A stretch of 64,000 nucleotides of DNA. It comes from Rhizomucor pusillus. Taxonomy: Eukaryota > Mucoromycota > Mucoromycetes > Mucorales > Lichtheimiaceae. The stretch is from NCBI GenBank assembly GCA_900175165.2, contig FWWN02000531.1, forward strand, positions 62,001-126,000, given 5' to 3'. Of the stretch, positions 22,330 through 33,777 are shown in pieces. Each line of letters opens with the position of its first letter. The first letter of the stretch is position 1. The notes under the pieces are model-generated. The model was not told the origin of the DNA, searched no databases, and saw nothing but the letters and a program-made list of their open reading frames with translations. The position numbers were made by a program, and so were the translations under genes.

Positions 22330-23149
22330 ACGTTACCATAGCGCGATTGCGCGGACGACACGCTGTTTCGAATAGCTCAAACCACGGGAAACAGCAAACA
22401 AGGCAAACTGGGCATCTTCGGGAGACGTTGTTGCAATTGTTTGCTGCGTGATAGGGTCCATGATCTTTAGCAGCTCGTCATCAGTGAATTTGCCAGATTT
22501 GTTTAGATGTCGCTCCGAGACTGAAAGGTGCAGTTGGTTTAACAAATCCTTGCCAAAAACCCTGATTTGTGCTTGGCTGTGCTGCTCAGGACATAGAAGC
22601 AGAGTGTGATTGAGCGCCAAAAGTTTGTGTATGTTAGATTCGAGTGGCAGCAGCTTCACAACATCGACTTCGCTTTGGATGGCGTCGTGGTAATGGGTGA
22701 ACAACTCGGTTACGTTGCGACCCTCATGTATCCACGCCGGATCATCGCGGATGGCTTGCTCAACCGGACGGACACCACGTTCAGCTGAGGACGGCATCCG
22801 AGCTGCGTCCTTCGCTCCTGATAGCTTGATCAATCAAGTCGATGCCGGTTAGCGCGGCGTTCAGTTTTATGCGCTTTCTTGATTTTTCTGTCCAAAATTC
22901 CTTTGCTTCGGCTGACTTTTTCCAAACTTCGAAGTCGGATTCGAGACGCCGTCAATCGTCGCCCATGTATTTGCTAATTATAATCTTGTATCGTGAATGG
23001 GCGTACTGGCGCTCCAACAGATCGAAATGCTCAAAGAATGAACGCGCTGTCAATGTTTCGCGATTATTGAAGCACCACATAGCATCTGTAGGAAGACGAC
23101 GCTTTTTTGTTGCGCTTCCGGACTTGTCGCTTGAGTTCTGGGTCTCCAT
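22330..23149 (-). pseudogene. Degraded element fragment, family B copy 1
   Basis: On the minus strand a frame starting METQNSSDKSGSATKKRRLP (23149) continues through FFEHFDLLERQYAHSRYKII and GDD, a single TGA, then RRLESDFEVWKKSAEAKEFW and further. It then shifts frame into ERGVRPVEQAIRDDPAWIHEG and ends near 22333 (VSRGLSYSKQRVVRAIALW). With one nonsense and one frameshift it reads as a single decayed protein of about 270 residues. A related motif (HYAISRYKTIIDEH, GDD) occurs at 61.6 kb. No named family recognised. Confidence 0.5.
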
Positions 23150-23412
23150 GACAACAAAAGTAGTAAAAAAGCGATTTCAGAGTGATGACGGTAGCAGGGG
23201 AGTAGCACTTGCGCATCAATCAGGCTTTGCATTTGAGAAACGTCATCTAATTAAATGATATCGCCCACTTTGCCACTTGCGAGTCTTTCGGAAGCGATTC
23301 AGTGTGGGTCAGCACTAGAGATGCTTGCGTCAGTAGTCCTGCTACTTCCTGTGACAGTGATGATACCATTATTTACGGGTAATACTTCACGCACAGAAAA
23401 ATTCCATGCATC

Positions 23413-24530
23413 TTAGAAAATTAAGCCGCGTTTCCTGTAGCCGCCCTTGAAGAAAATTTTTGTCGCCAGATTTGAATGTTGAACAAATCGTATAAAATCA
23501 CTGAGATGCAATGCGTCATAAGCTCCCGCAATTCTTGTCATAAGTGTCTCCTCTGTCGTGAACTGTGAGCGTTTAACCTTGCTCTTAACAACAGCCCAAA
23601 CTTGCTCAATAGGATTGAGCTCAGGGGAATAAGGTGGGAGATGTCTGCCGATATCCCTGTTTGTGTGGATGGGAGCATTATCCATCACCAAATAGTGACC
23701 TTTCAATTGTGGGTGTCGATCCATTTCATCGAGAGTAGCCTTGATGAAGCTAACATAATGACCAGTTACTGTGCCTTTGAGGATAGCTTCTCCTCGCGCA
23801 AGTTTTCTTTTCTTTGTTAGCTGTGGCAGCCTGAAGCATACACGGATAACGCCTGCTGCAGAAATGACTCCTACGATAGTCGTCATTTTTGCACGGGTGG
23901 TAGGAGTGACAGCAACTGGGTCTCGTCCTCTCCGAGACCAACCCACACTTCGTCGCATATTGATATGGAAGCCTGACTCGTCCAAGAAAACACAGTCCGA
24001 CAAAAAATCCACGCCTGTGCTGCTCCACTGCTTCACCCAACTGTGTCGTCTCTCGATGTTTTCTGGGCTGTTTCTGGCTTCCAGATGGAAATGGACGCGC
24101 TTGATCGAGAGGTTACATTCTTTTTGTCATGGAGGTATGTACTGCGCTTTTTGGGATCTTTAGGTCACTGAATGCTGTAGTGAGGCTTTCCATCGATTCG
24201 TTCACAACCACAGTGGCATCCTGGTCGACGAGATCGATAATGTGCTGCTTGTGAGCATCCCCAAGCATTGCCTTTGGGCCTTTCATTCTCTTGTCGAAAT
24301 TGCCATCCGGATTTTCTTGGTACGCTTTAGCCCACCTCTGTGCAACACGGACGTTGATCTGAAGTTGCAGCTGCACTCAAGCACTTCTTGGTTTTCAACT
24401 CCGGGAACTTTGCCTTGTCTTGGTCCGTGTAGGTGGTGCGCTGCTGGCTGGAACGACCCCTTCTTTCTTCTTGCATCTCCTCGTCCTATTGTTTGAATCA
24501 GACATTTTATACCTACAGCTGACAACATTC
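23413..24530 (-). pseudogene. Disrupted Tc1/mariner-like DDE transposase
   Basis: Reading from 24.5 kb down, the pieces in order are: TTYTDQDK and a helix-turn-helix with NVRVAQRWAKAYQENPDG, a middle part with LGDAHKQHIIDLVDQD, then (after a frameshift near 24120) a long open segment from 24036 to 23413. The catalytic aspartates sit in FLDESGFHINMRR and YLVMDNAPIHTN, and the glutamate in PPYSPELNPIEQVW. At least two frameshifts break the gene. Only 24 residues separate the second Asp from the Glu, instead of about 34 in this superfamily, so roughly ten residues are missing. Probably inactive. The 5' transposon end lies near 24893. Confidence 0.85.
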
Positions 24531-24739
24531 TGAATTCTTACATTTGATTCCTCTTCTTCATATGATTCTTCTTCTTCAGGCCAATTTTGCAATATATTGT
24601 GTATGATTAGTCAGTGTCTGCAAATTCGTCAGCGATACTGCCTTGGCCGTCTTCATTTTTTTTCTAAACAAGAAAAATGTGAAGTCAAGCTGCCACTGAT
24701 TATTTTAATGTACTGATCTGATCTTATTTTTTGCTCCGT

Positions 24740-25085
24740 GGAGATCATCTTATTGGTAAGTATTAGCTTAGTCGCTTTTCCATGACTACCACTTTTCTTC
24801 GCATGCGACTTGGCAACTATTACAAATACTACTTCCAAAAGGTGCGACAAAAAGTATATCTCAAGCCGCGCCTTAAAACTTTGGAAACACTGTATAAATG
24901 ACTTGTATGTCATGGCAAGTACGACTTCTATTTTAAGCGAATGCGACTTGCATCCTTGGGCTAGTGCGACTTAAATTTCTGAAAACACGACCTTGACGCC
25001 TTGAGAGTGGCAACTTCAGAAATTCGAAAGTGCGACTTATTATCACTGGGCAATGCGCCTTATATTTTAGGAAAAAATGTATGAG
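24740..25085. repeat. Transposon 5' ends with repeated TGCGACTT motifs
   Basis: Two terminus-like sequences, GCGCCTTAAAACTTTGG followed by AAACACTGTA (ending about 24893) and a weaker GCGCCTTATATTTTAGG version (ending about 25083). They are embedded in many spaced TGCGACTT/GTGCGACA words. The CTGTA end fits a Tc1/mariner TACAG terminus with a TA target. The first end belongs to the transposase remnant to its left. Confidence 0.65.
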
Positions 25086-25221
25086 GTCCTTTTTTAATGA
25101 GAGACTAGCCTGCGGCTAGACTCGCTTCGCTTCGTCTTGCGGGACGTAGATGTTTCAGCAGATGCGAGTAGTAGGTGCAAAGCAAAATAGTAAAGGGACG
25201 TTTGCTAAACTCGCTTGGCCC

Positions 25222-25275
25222 TCATAAACCTCCATTCTCCGGCGGTTTTGCATCCGCTTCGCTTCTGCAAGCACA
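25222..25275. repeat. Dispersed repeat, copy 2
   Basis: Counterpart of 14116-14168: CATAAACCTCCATTCTCCGG and onward to GCAAGCACAG. Same orientation, a few substitutions. Confidence 0.6.
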
Positions 25276-25949
25276 GGCGTCGTCGAATTCCGGTTTATTC
25301 AGACCGGCGCTCAATGGAATATGTTCTTGATTTGCTGTTAGCGCTCCTGCGTTCGGTTTAGTTCATAACAGCAGCGCACACCTCTTTATCTCCTGAACGT
25401 GCTGGAGCGCTCCTGGGGTCGTGATGCGCTTCGCACAAAAGCACCAAGGATTTCGGGAATACAGATGCTGAATACCCAAAAATTAATGACCCTCGAGCAC
25501 GTCGCGTACCTCCAGTATTACATACAAGGTATATTTAAACCAGCTTTTGAGATGGTCGCGAGGTGGACGCAAGGGGTGGTGCTACTCAGTGACATTTTGG
25601 CCGCACTGTCTTGGTGATGAGAAAGGTCTGCAGATATTGGATTAAACCTATCATAATATTCATGTTTTGTTTGCTCAATATCTCATGTCAGCTCAGTAGC
25701 CAAGGCCCACTTCCACAGTTGTTGGCTCGCTTTCGTTGTCAGGCTTTTTGTCTTGGCTCAAGTTCAGGACAGATGGCTCATATTCGCTTGGCTAGCTCAA
25801 TTTGGGCGCGGTGGGTATGGCTCAATTTCAGACTGGGTGCCCATTTGCGCAGGGCCTGGTCGAGTTCAACCTTCCAGCACTGTATTTCCAGAGTGTGTAG
25901 CTATCGTGTCTTTTAAGCCGTAAGTTCCAAACCGTTGTTACTTTTCAGG

Positions 25950-26203
25950 GCACGCCAAAAGTGCTTTCTCAATAAATGACAAAAAATTTCGACATGCAAT
26001 TTCATGATTACAGCAGATGCGTCATGAGTCTTTCAGGGATGCGACAAGCGTTAGCCATAGAAACGACATCAATTTCTCGCTATGCGACATAGTGACCTCA
26101 GTAGTTGCGACATAAATTTTTTCAAAAACGTGACATGAATGATCTCGCTGTGCGACAAAGAAAATTTTTCAGATTGCGCCTTAAAACTTTGGAAATACTG
26201 TAT
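25950..26203. repeat. Third transposon terminus with TGCGACA motifs
   Basis: Contains five or more spaced TGCGACA/TGCGACAT words and ends ATTGCGCCTTAAAACTTTGG then AAATACTGTA, nearly identical to the terminus at 24868-24893. It belongs to another copy of the same transposon family whose body is missing. Confidence 0.65.
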
Positions 26204-26339
26204 CACCCAGCTCACTTGGTAGTTGCACCTTCATGGACTATATTGAGCACCAGAGAGCAGTTTAATAGCATATGTGTTTGTTACGCTTGTAAAAAGCTAT
26301 GGTTGAGATAGTTATACTGTTACCGTTGCCTGCTTCTAC

Positions 26340-28400
26340 ACTGCTCACATGATAATAATCAGCTTCCTTGATAACTACATCAACTGCATTGCTGCGTTTG
26401 TTGGATTGGGAACATCATGCTCTATTTGCACCTTTTTGTACTACAACGAGAAGATTCCGCAGAAACGGGCAATGCGTCCACGACGACCAAAGTTTTGACA
26501 GAATGCACGGCGAGCTCCTTTCTCCGTGTTCCTTCCCTATCAGGATGACTTCAAACCTCAAAAACCTACCTGCATAGATAATCCTCTGTATACATCAACA
26601 TCTTGATTCTTGGGAGGATCCATCGACATTTGCGGGAGCCAACAAAAGAGTATGGAGCAAGAGCATTAAACTCCACTATAATGATGTTTTGGAGCTCTCA
26701 ATGACAGTAAATCGATTGCAACTGGCAACGTCTCGACACATCGAGCTTCCCGTGCAAGAACTGCCAGTATCATTCATGGAAAAAGCAATCAAGAATTGCT
26801 ATGCGCTTGAAAAAATAACAGTACCTAACACTAGCAGCGCAAAATCTCAATTTGCGCTGTATCTGCCTCAACCTCGAGAAAGCAGAATCCATCGTAATAA
26901 TGGTGCCCGCTGAGTTCGGAAGCATCTGGCACGCTAAGCGCGATAAGCTCGCTCGAAAATACGATGCCGTCCCGAGCATTCCAACACCTAGTAGCCCAGC
27001 TCTCCCGGCTAAAAGACCAGCTCCAGCAGATTACGACGTTGAAGTGGATAAGTATGAGACTCCAGAGCTGGTCAGTCAGCATCAGAAATCATAAGTCCGC
27101 CTTTGCCGATGTGTCGGTTACTTGAGCGCGGGGTTCAATATCAAGCAGACCATCTTGATGCATGCGAGCATAAGGGCTTATCACCTGCAAACGCACTGAC
27201 CTCGACTGCAGCGGATGAACTGGTCAACGAGCTAGCCGAAAGATACATCGAAGCAATCGTTATCTTTGAAAGGTATCGGTTCTTTATCACCAGCGTCGAT
27301 CTCTTCCTTCACCGCAGACCAGCAATCGATGATTGTGCTGACAACTCCAGCATCCCTTTCTAGCAGCATGCTGAAGCTACAATCCTCGTCAAAAGCTATT
27401 CAGGATGGGACTACTATGAATTGACCATCAGTATTGGAGATTTTGAACTAGTGGCTGTCGGTGGCTTCCATGGCGACCATGTGAACGACTTGAGACATCC
27501 ATTCTTAGGATCGTCCATAAGCAGTTTGTTTCCTCCGAAGCTAGAGCAACTAAATGTTGCTACAAACATCCTAATCCGCGGTCGATGCGGGAAGCTCTGT
27601 TCATCAAACAGACTTCTCCGGCAATGTGGAAAGTCGTCGGCAAATTTGGAATGGTTAGTTTCACAGCCTTCGCTTCTACTTGAACGCGTTCTATCCGTTC
27701 AACCCACTGGCGTATGCAGTCCACCGCTCAGCATTGACCTTACGTTCGGGGAGCACATATCGACTGGCCTCTTTTGTCATTTCCTGCCTAGCTCACCGAA
27801 CAGCACGGAAAGCAGATTGTGAACAACTAAATGGACCATTCATATTGCTTTGGAAAGCCTTTCATCCTCAGATCGATTCTGGGATAAGCTCGCATTCTGT
27901 CTGAAGAGGTTGTGTGCACTAATTAAAAGTTTTCAACTGACACAGGTCGATTCAGGTACCATTTTGACCCTTATGTCAGCCATGCACCTTCATCTCAGTT
28001 GCATTCCTTTTTTCTTTACAGATTATTGGCATGACGATATACGCAACCGTCCACCGTTATTGGATCACGGAGTGTTTCTAAACCCTTTTATTGTTCAACG
28101 TTTACCGGGATGTATGTGGTTTACCACAAGGACATCACGACCTTCGCAGCACTTAAGGCAGCCATGCAAGGCGCTGAAAATGACTATTCGATGACTGTGG
28201 TAGAAAAAGTTGTTCTTCTGGAGAGTTTTGCCCAAGAAAGCGACCAAGAGAAAGCAATGCGAAAGCCTTAAGAAGTGCAAACGAAAGGGCCACAAAAGCA
28301 TACCAGATATGAAGCCATTGCCTTCTGCTGTATATACGGCCAACAACTTCAAACGTTATGTAAATAGCACTTATCTGTATGAATTCTCAATCTGATTTAT
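26340..28400 (+). pseudogene. Degraded multi-kilobase coding element, family A copy 2 and unknown parts
   Basis: A chain of open stretches in shifting frames: the family A fragment at 26430-26660, ELSMTVNRLQLATSRHIELP... YALEKITVPNTSSAK (26689-26860), VAQLSRLKDQLQQITTLKW (about 26990), LSPANALTSTAADELVNELAER (27175-27250), a hydrophobic part at 27680-27900, and DITTFAALKAAMQGAENDYS... LLESFAQESDQEKAMRKP (28115-28270). The pieces look like one decayed protein of several hundred residues. I do not recognise its family; a large DNA-transposon or retroelement protein is possible but unproven. Confidence 0.45.
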
Positions 28401-28957
28401 TGCAGACAAGTACTATAGCGGTCGCTAAACTCCCTTCACTCGGCTTGCTGCGCTCGTTCCCCGTTACCGAAAAGGTTTATTAGGAACATTACGAGGAGTC
28501 CTTGAACTAAAGATGTATTCCTTGCCATAGGAGAAGACTTTATAAATAAGCCAATTATAGCTGTTGTTTTATTGGAAATCTACGTCAATTCATTAGCTTT
28601 TGGGCAATACATCTATTCGCATTCATTTAACCCGCCTATTTATATTTTCTAAATCTTGACAACTAGCGACGAACGTGGCAAACGACCCGCATTGACTGGA
28701 TATGTCCCTGTCAACAAATAGTGCATACTTCGCGGAAACTCGATGTCTACTGATCTACGGAATATGTCTGTTTTCTCACGTGCATGTGTTCGTCTAACGG
28801 TGTCCAATTCGTACTTGCTTTAGACGTTACAGATTTAATCCCTAATAAATTACATTCCTCATCAGACCTGCTGTTGCTTTCCGAAGTTTTTTTTTTTTCC
28901 ATGCGCGACTATATATTATATATATAGATATATGTATATATATTTTTTGAAAGAAAT
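28401..28957. other. Downstream flank of the zinc-finger gene
   Basis: About 560 bp without a gene. A TA-rich tract at about 28908-28945 and a T run at 28889 lie just past the zinc-finger gene stop and may be in its 3' untranslated region. Confidence 0.4.
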
Positions 28958-30589
28958 TTACATTTCATGCGGGTGGAGGTATGGGCATCTGTCATTTTTG
29001 CAGATGTCACCGAGCCTAAGATATCCATCCATCACTACACTTTGTTCTTAAGAAATATGTAAAGTATTAGACTTACCGGCAAGGATTGGCCGGGTGCACG
29101 AATTTGCAATGCTTGTTCGTGCAGCCCGGCCAATATTTGCACCTGCTATGATAGACGGCCCGGTGACTTTGCTGCTGTTTTATAGCCTTTTTGTTCTTTT
29201 TCAAATGTTTGGGCGGTGCGGCCACCGTGTCCCCAGCTCCAGTGGTGAACAGACTGAAGCTGGGGACAAACTCTTTCGCAAATGGCGAAAGAGTCGAATG
29301 CTTCGGGATATTGTGAGCCGTCGAAGATCGGCTGTCGGTGGTATCGATAGAGTCATCTTCGCTTGACTCGCTAGTTTCGTTCAATGCGTTGTTGTTATTG
29401 TTGATGATGTTGGAAGGCGAGATGTATTCCTTTGAAAGACCATTCTCGATGGCGATGTTGTGGTTTGCAAGCTTCTCGATAGCATTGTAAATAACGCCGT
29501 TCGTGGAGGCTGTAGCAATATCTTTGGAAAGACCATCGATGGCGTCTCCTTGAATGGGAGCGACTGGAGTATGCTCTTGAGTGGCAGGAGCCTTGATAGC
29601 TTGATCATCGCTAGAGCGAGCTTCGATCTCGTCAGCCTTGTTAAGAACCTGGGGTTCAACTTGGTCCTGGGGCAAAGCGGCAGAGGATTTTGCTTCGATG
29701 GAGGTGACTTGATTATGTTCTTGAGTGGCAGGAGCCTTGATAGCTTGATCATCGCTAGAGAGAGTTTCGATCTCGTCAGCCTTGTTAAGAACCTGGGGTT
29801 CAACTTGGTCCTGGGGCACAGCGGCAGAGGATTCTGCTTCGATGGAGGTGACTTGAATATGCTCTTGAGTGGCAGGAGCCTTGATAGCTTGATCATCGCT
29901 AGAGAGAGCTTCGATCTCGTCAACCTTGTTAAGAATCTGGGGTTCAACTTGGTCCTGGGGCACAGCGGCAGAGGGTTCTGCTTCGGTGCCAGTGAGGTCT
30001 CCAACGGAGTCCATCTTGTTAGCAACCATGAGAGAGTCATGTCTGAACACAGCATCGGTGACTTTGGTCACGACGGTGTTGGCTGTAGATGGCTCAAACT
30101 TGAGAGTGGCCCTGGCAGATCCATCTTTGACCTGAATAAGAGACGTTAGCAACCCTAGTTACGATAAATGCTAAGGGGGCAGGTGCTCGGCAGATACCTT
30201 TGAGGTTTCAGTCGTGAAAGCTTCAACAGGAGGCGTGTCGTTGGAAGACCCAACGTCGTCTTGGGCAACATTGTTCACGCCAACTTGCTTGGTGACCTTG
30301 TCCAATCGCTCAGAGACATGTCGCTCTTTCATGTCTTCCTGAGTAGGATCGTCCCTGGCCGAGTCGGCCTCAGTGATCTCCCGGTCCTTTGGGTCTTCAC
30401 GATCGATCCCGGAGTGCTTTTGCCCTAGAGATCGGGAGGATATGCACGTTAGAATAGGCAATGCCAGGTTGAAATTTGTTCGGTCTACTTACAAGAGTAC
30501 CTGTAGTAAACGCCGCACGCGATGGTGGTAGCGATCAGTCCCACGATCACAGTAGTAGAACGCGACCAAGCTCTGTGTGCTATGGCCAT
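28958..30589 (-). CDS. Membrane-anchored protein with 48-residue repeats and two Nab2-type CCCH zinc fingers
   Basis: Four exons (30589-30493, 30424-30198, 30131-29077, 29015-28958) sum to exactly 479 codons. Residues about 12-30 form a single membrane helix after a short basic N-terminus (MAIAHRAWSRSTT). A long acidic, disordered region follows, including three near-identical 48-residue repeats. After an Asn/Ser-rich linker comes a basic segment (KHLKKNKKAIKQQQ) and two CX5CX4CX3H fingers: CKYWPGCTNKHCKFVH and CRLGDICKNDRCPYLH. The second finger is split by the last intron, and an unspliced reading would stop inside it. This finger spacing is that of Nab2/ZC3H14 poly(A)-binding proteins. Inference: an RNA-binding protein tethered to a membrane (ER, nuclear envelope or mitochondrion). 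No named orthologue recognised. Confidence 0.8.
28989..29115 (-). repeat. Direct repeat of zinc-finger exon/intron, copy 2
   Basis: Counterpart of 20838-20960 inside the intact gene. It covers the end of exon 3, the last intron and the start of exon 4. Confidence 0.8.
29553..29984 (-). repeat. Three tandem 144-bp coding repeats
   Basis: Three in-frame 48-codon units, each starting EA(E/K)(P/S)SAA and ending EH(I/N/T)(Q/P)V, with conserved PQDQVEPQ, NK(V/A)DEIE and SSDDQAIKAPATQ blocks. The units differ at only a few codons, so the array is young or kept uniform by recombination. Confidence 0.9.
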
Positions 30590-32669
30590 GTTAGAAAGTG
30601 AGGAAGAGAGGGGATGCCCTCCAAAATCCCCGTCCTGTGCCTTTCCTTTCCACAACACAATTCAACTCCGCATAGCAACCCAACTTTGGAATCAACGTTG
30701 AATCTACATAACACTCATTCAGCTTTTGGTGTGGCTGTGCTCCGGACGGTTGTGATGCACATTGCTTGGTTGTGGCGCGAAAAAACGCGTTATTGTGAGC
30801 AATGCAGCCATATGCAAATGGTTACTGTTTTGAACGTAATCGGCAAATACCCCGGATAATTTATTAGAGTCAAGTAGAAAACGCAAATATGTCAATGGCT
30901 ATAAAATATAGACCTTTCTGCATGCACGTTGGTCAAATGCAATACCATTTCCGGGTTTGTGCGCTTGTTATGCATGAAAATGAGTGTGAATAGAAACAGC
31001 AAGCAGTAGACAACTCGTTTTGTATAGGAGACAATGTGTAACTGATATGTATAGTAAGCAAAGGTCTCTTTCAAAGCAGTTTGGACTTCGACATGGACGT
31101 ATACAGTATTTCTGAACGTCAGAATTGAAAAGTCTCGTGATGTAGCGAAGAAGTTGACAGCTCAATCATGTGGGTATCTCCCCCTGCAGTCGGAACGGAA
31201 TCCGTCTGACTAAAGAAGGTACGATGGTGTCACCAAGAGTCTGTCTATTTGTTGGAAATTTACCCCGAATGAGAGAGGAGATATCCCAGCATGGAATATA
31301 TAGGTGCTCAAAGGTCTTAATGTTACCTGCTCGGTAACGGCAGCAATGTCATTCGCGGAAGCGACCAGCTGGAAATGCTAGTACTAGAGCGATTTAACGT
31401 TTATTTTCCATTGTCCGTCCCTGCAGCATCTATTCACTAGGTCAATAACACCGACGATGGAGCACAATGCAGCAACGGTCACGTCAAAGAAACGTTCGCC
31501 ATATCCATCAATTGTATATTGTGAATGAGAAGGGTGTCCATCTCGCTGTACTGGAATGTCGATTTTGCTGTTATTTTCCTTGTTTGCAATTCTCGATCCT
31601 TAATACAATATCAGATTACCGGCTTGCCCAAGATTAGTTGCTTTTATTACCAAGCTTAGTGTGAGAAGCAGCGGCTTAGCCGCTTCCGATTACCTCGTTC
31701 CTGGGAACGTGTTACATGGTTAGGAATGGAGGCTTTTGTAGAGCTCGGATTTCCAATTTTTTGGTTAACCTTTTGCCATGTGGGATCCAGCTTGCTGACC
31801 CAGAAGGCACCGTGCAACCATGGCTTTGTCTAAAGTTTTTCACCTGAATCAAGTTCTTTTACCTTAAACGATTACATACAGAGTAGAAGATGCCAATACT
31901 TCAAATCACTGTAGAGAGACGCGGATGCGACCCTTGAAGCAAGATTCACCGATTATCGTACGGAACATGGCAAACTCTGAAAGGAATAGGTTTTGTTCCG
32001 TTGCAATAGCGTACTTTCGCTCTTAGAGCAGGGTTGCCTTCACTTGTTAGAAGCGTCGTTCGAAAGTTGTCAGTTTGCACTGCTACCCATAACCGCCACA
32101 CAGCACTGTTGTAATTGGATACAGGCATATCCTACATCGATATAGACGAACTGCTGGCGACCGTTTGGCGTGCTGCTGAGATGATGGTGGAATACATCCG
32201 CTCATCAAACTGACCAATCGGTCGCGCTTCCCGCTTCCCTGCGTCGAACCCTATTTTGCCCCGCACCAAGAGCTTCTGTTTCCAGGAACTTCTGTTTCTA
32301 CTTGAGACACTTGAATATTGTTAGCAGCTTATATAGAGTATATGCCAGATACTTGCAAAATGGCATGTATGGGCTTCAGAATAATCCGCAGTGTCTGCAG
32401 GAAGGAGGTGCAAGCTGCATGTCCCGTCAGGCACGCGTGTTTCCATTCAGGGCACCTGTCGTAACTGCATCTTCTCTATAGTCTAATGCATCGTACTCGA
32501 CTGGTATTTGCCAGGCTGCAAGCGCACAAGGAAGGAAGAGAGGAAAAAAAGTTGCTTGTCAGGTGACGCAAAGGTTGGAACCCAGATGCAACAGTGGATG
32601 CACTGCAGGCCTCCGCTTACCCCTTCCTTTCTTTCCGGTTTTCTTGTATCACGAACCCAACCCGTCAGT
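30590..32669. other. 2.1-kb divergent intergenic region
   Basis: Lies between the zinc-finger gene (minus) and the Rab gene (plus) and must contain both promoters. I see no convincing gene, RNA or repeat. Pyrimidine-rich DNA just before 32670 is typical of fungal promoters. Confidence 0.4.
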
Positions 32670-33636
32670 ATGAGCCGAGACGACGAGTACGACTATCTCT
32701 TCAAGGGTGAGTTGTAACCGGATAAGCATACGGCGTGCCCATGCTGTAGCACGCACGCGCACACAACCACTGAGTTTGTTGGGCGGGAACTGACCCTCAA
32801 GATGACGCTTCCTTCTAGTTGTCCTCATTGGAGATTCTGGTGTCGGCAAGACCAACCTGCTCGCCAGATTCACAAGAAACGAGTTTAATCTTGAGAGCAA
32901 GAGTACCATCGGTGTCGAGTTTGCAACTCGCAGCGTTCAAGTTGATAACAAGACCGTCAAGGCTCAGATTTGGGACACAGGTAGGGAAAAGAACGCAGAG
33001 AATATTTTTGTATGTACAGATATACTCAATACTCGTAAACAACAGCGGGTCAGGAACGCTACCGTGCTATTACCAGCGCGTAAGATATTTGTTCATTTCG
33101 GGAGGGACAGATGTCCCTGATCTGGATGTGAACGCTTAGACTCATGTTTATACTTCTTGATCTCTAGTTACTACCGCGGCGCTGTTGGTGCTCTTTTGGT
33201 ATACGATATCGCAAAGTACGCGACATACGAGAACGTGACTCGATGGTTGAAAGAATTGCGTGATCACGCAGATTCCAACATTGTTGTCATGTTGGTTGGA
33301 AACAAGAGCGATTTGAGACACTTGCGTGCGGTGCCTACAGAGGAGGCGAAGCAGTTTGCAGGTAAGATCGATAACTTTTTTTACCATTGAAGGATGTTCT
33401 CGCTTACATAATTTGGGCCTTTCTGCATAGCTGACAACGGTCTGTCTTTCATTGAGACTTCCGCCCTTGATTCCAGCAACGTAGAGTTGGCATTCCAGAG
33501 AATTCTCACCGAAATTTATCGCATTGTATCTAACAAGGCACTTGAGTCGTCAAACGATGTCATCAAACCTACCGCTGGCGAGACCATCTCTGTCTCGCAA
33601 GCATCTAATGACCAGAAGCAAGGAGGATGCTGCTAA
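32670..33636 (+). CDS. Rab11/Ypt31-type small GTPase
   Basis: A GTPase of recycling endosome and late Golgi traffic. The start [20 protein letters not shown] is characteristic of Rab11. Five exons. The G motifs are intact: P-loop GDSGVGKT, switch I with STIGVEF, WDTAGQERY, NKSD and ETSAL. The C-terminus ends GGCC, a double-cysteine geranylgeranylation site. The gene ends 142 bp from the convergent PH-domain gene. Confidence 0.95.
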
Positions 33637-33777
33637 AGCAGAAGAGGATGACAAGTAAAAAAGGAAAACGACGACTTTAATATACACGATTGCTTTTCAT
33701 TTTGTGCCTGTGAAATGTAGTATTTTCTATACCCTATTGGCAGCAAATCTAAATAAAATTTGATATCTATTTTTCTT

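Noticed and set aside
29553..29984. Evenly spaced repeats as a CRISPR array
   Set aside because: They are contiguous in-frame protein repeats without unique spacers, in a eukaryotic genome.
29460..30149. 229-codon plus-strand frame over the repeat array
   Set aside because: Antisense shadow of the 144-bp coding repeats; repeated units keep the opposite strand open too.
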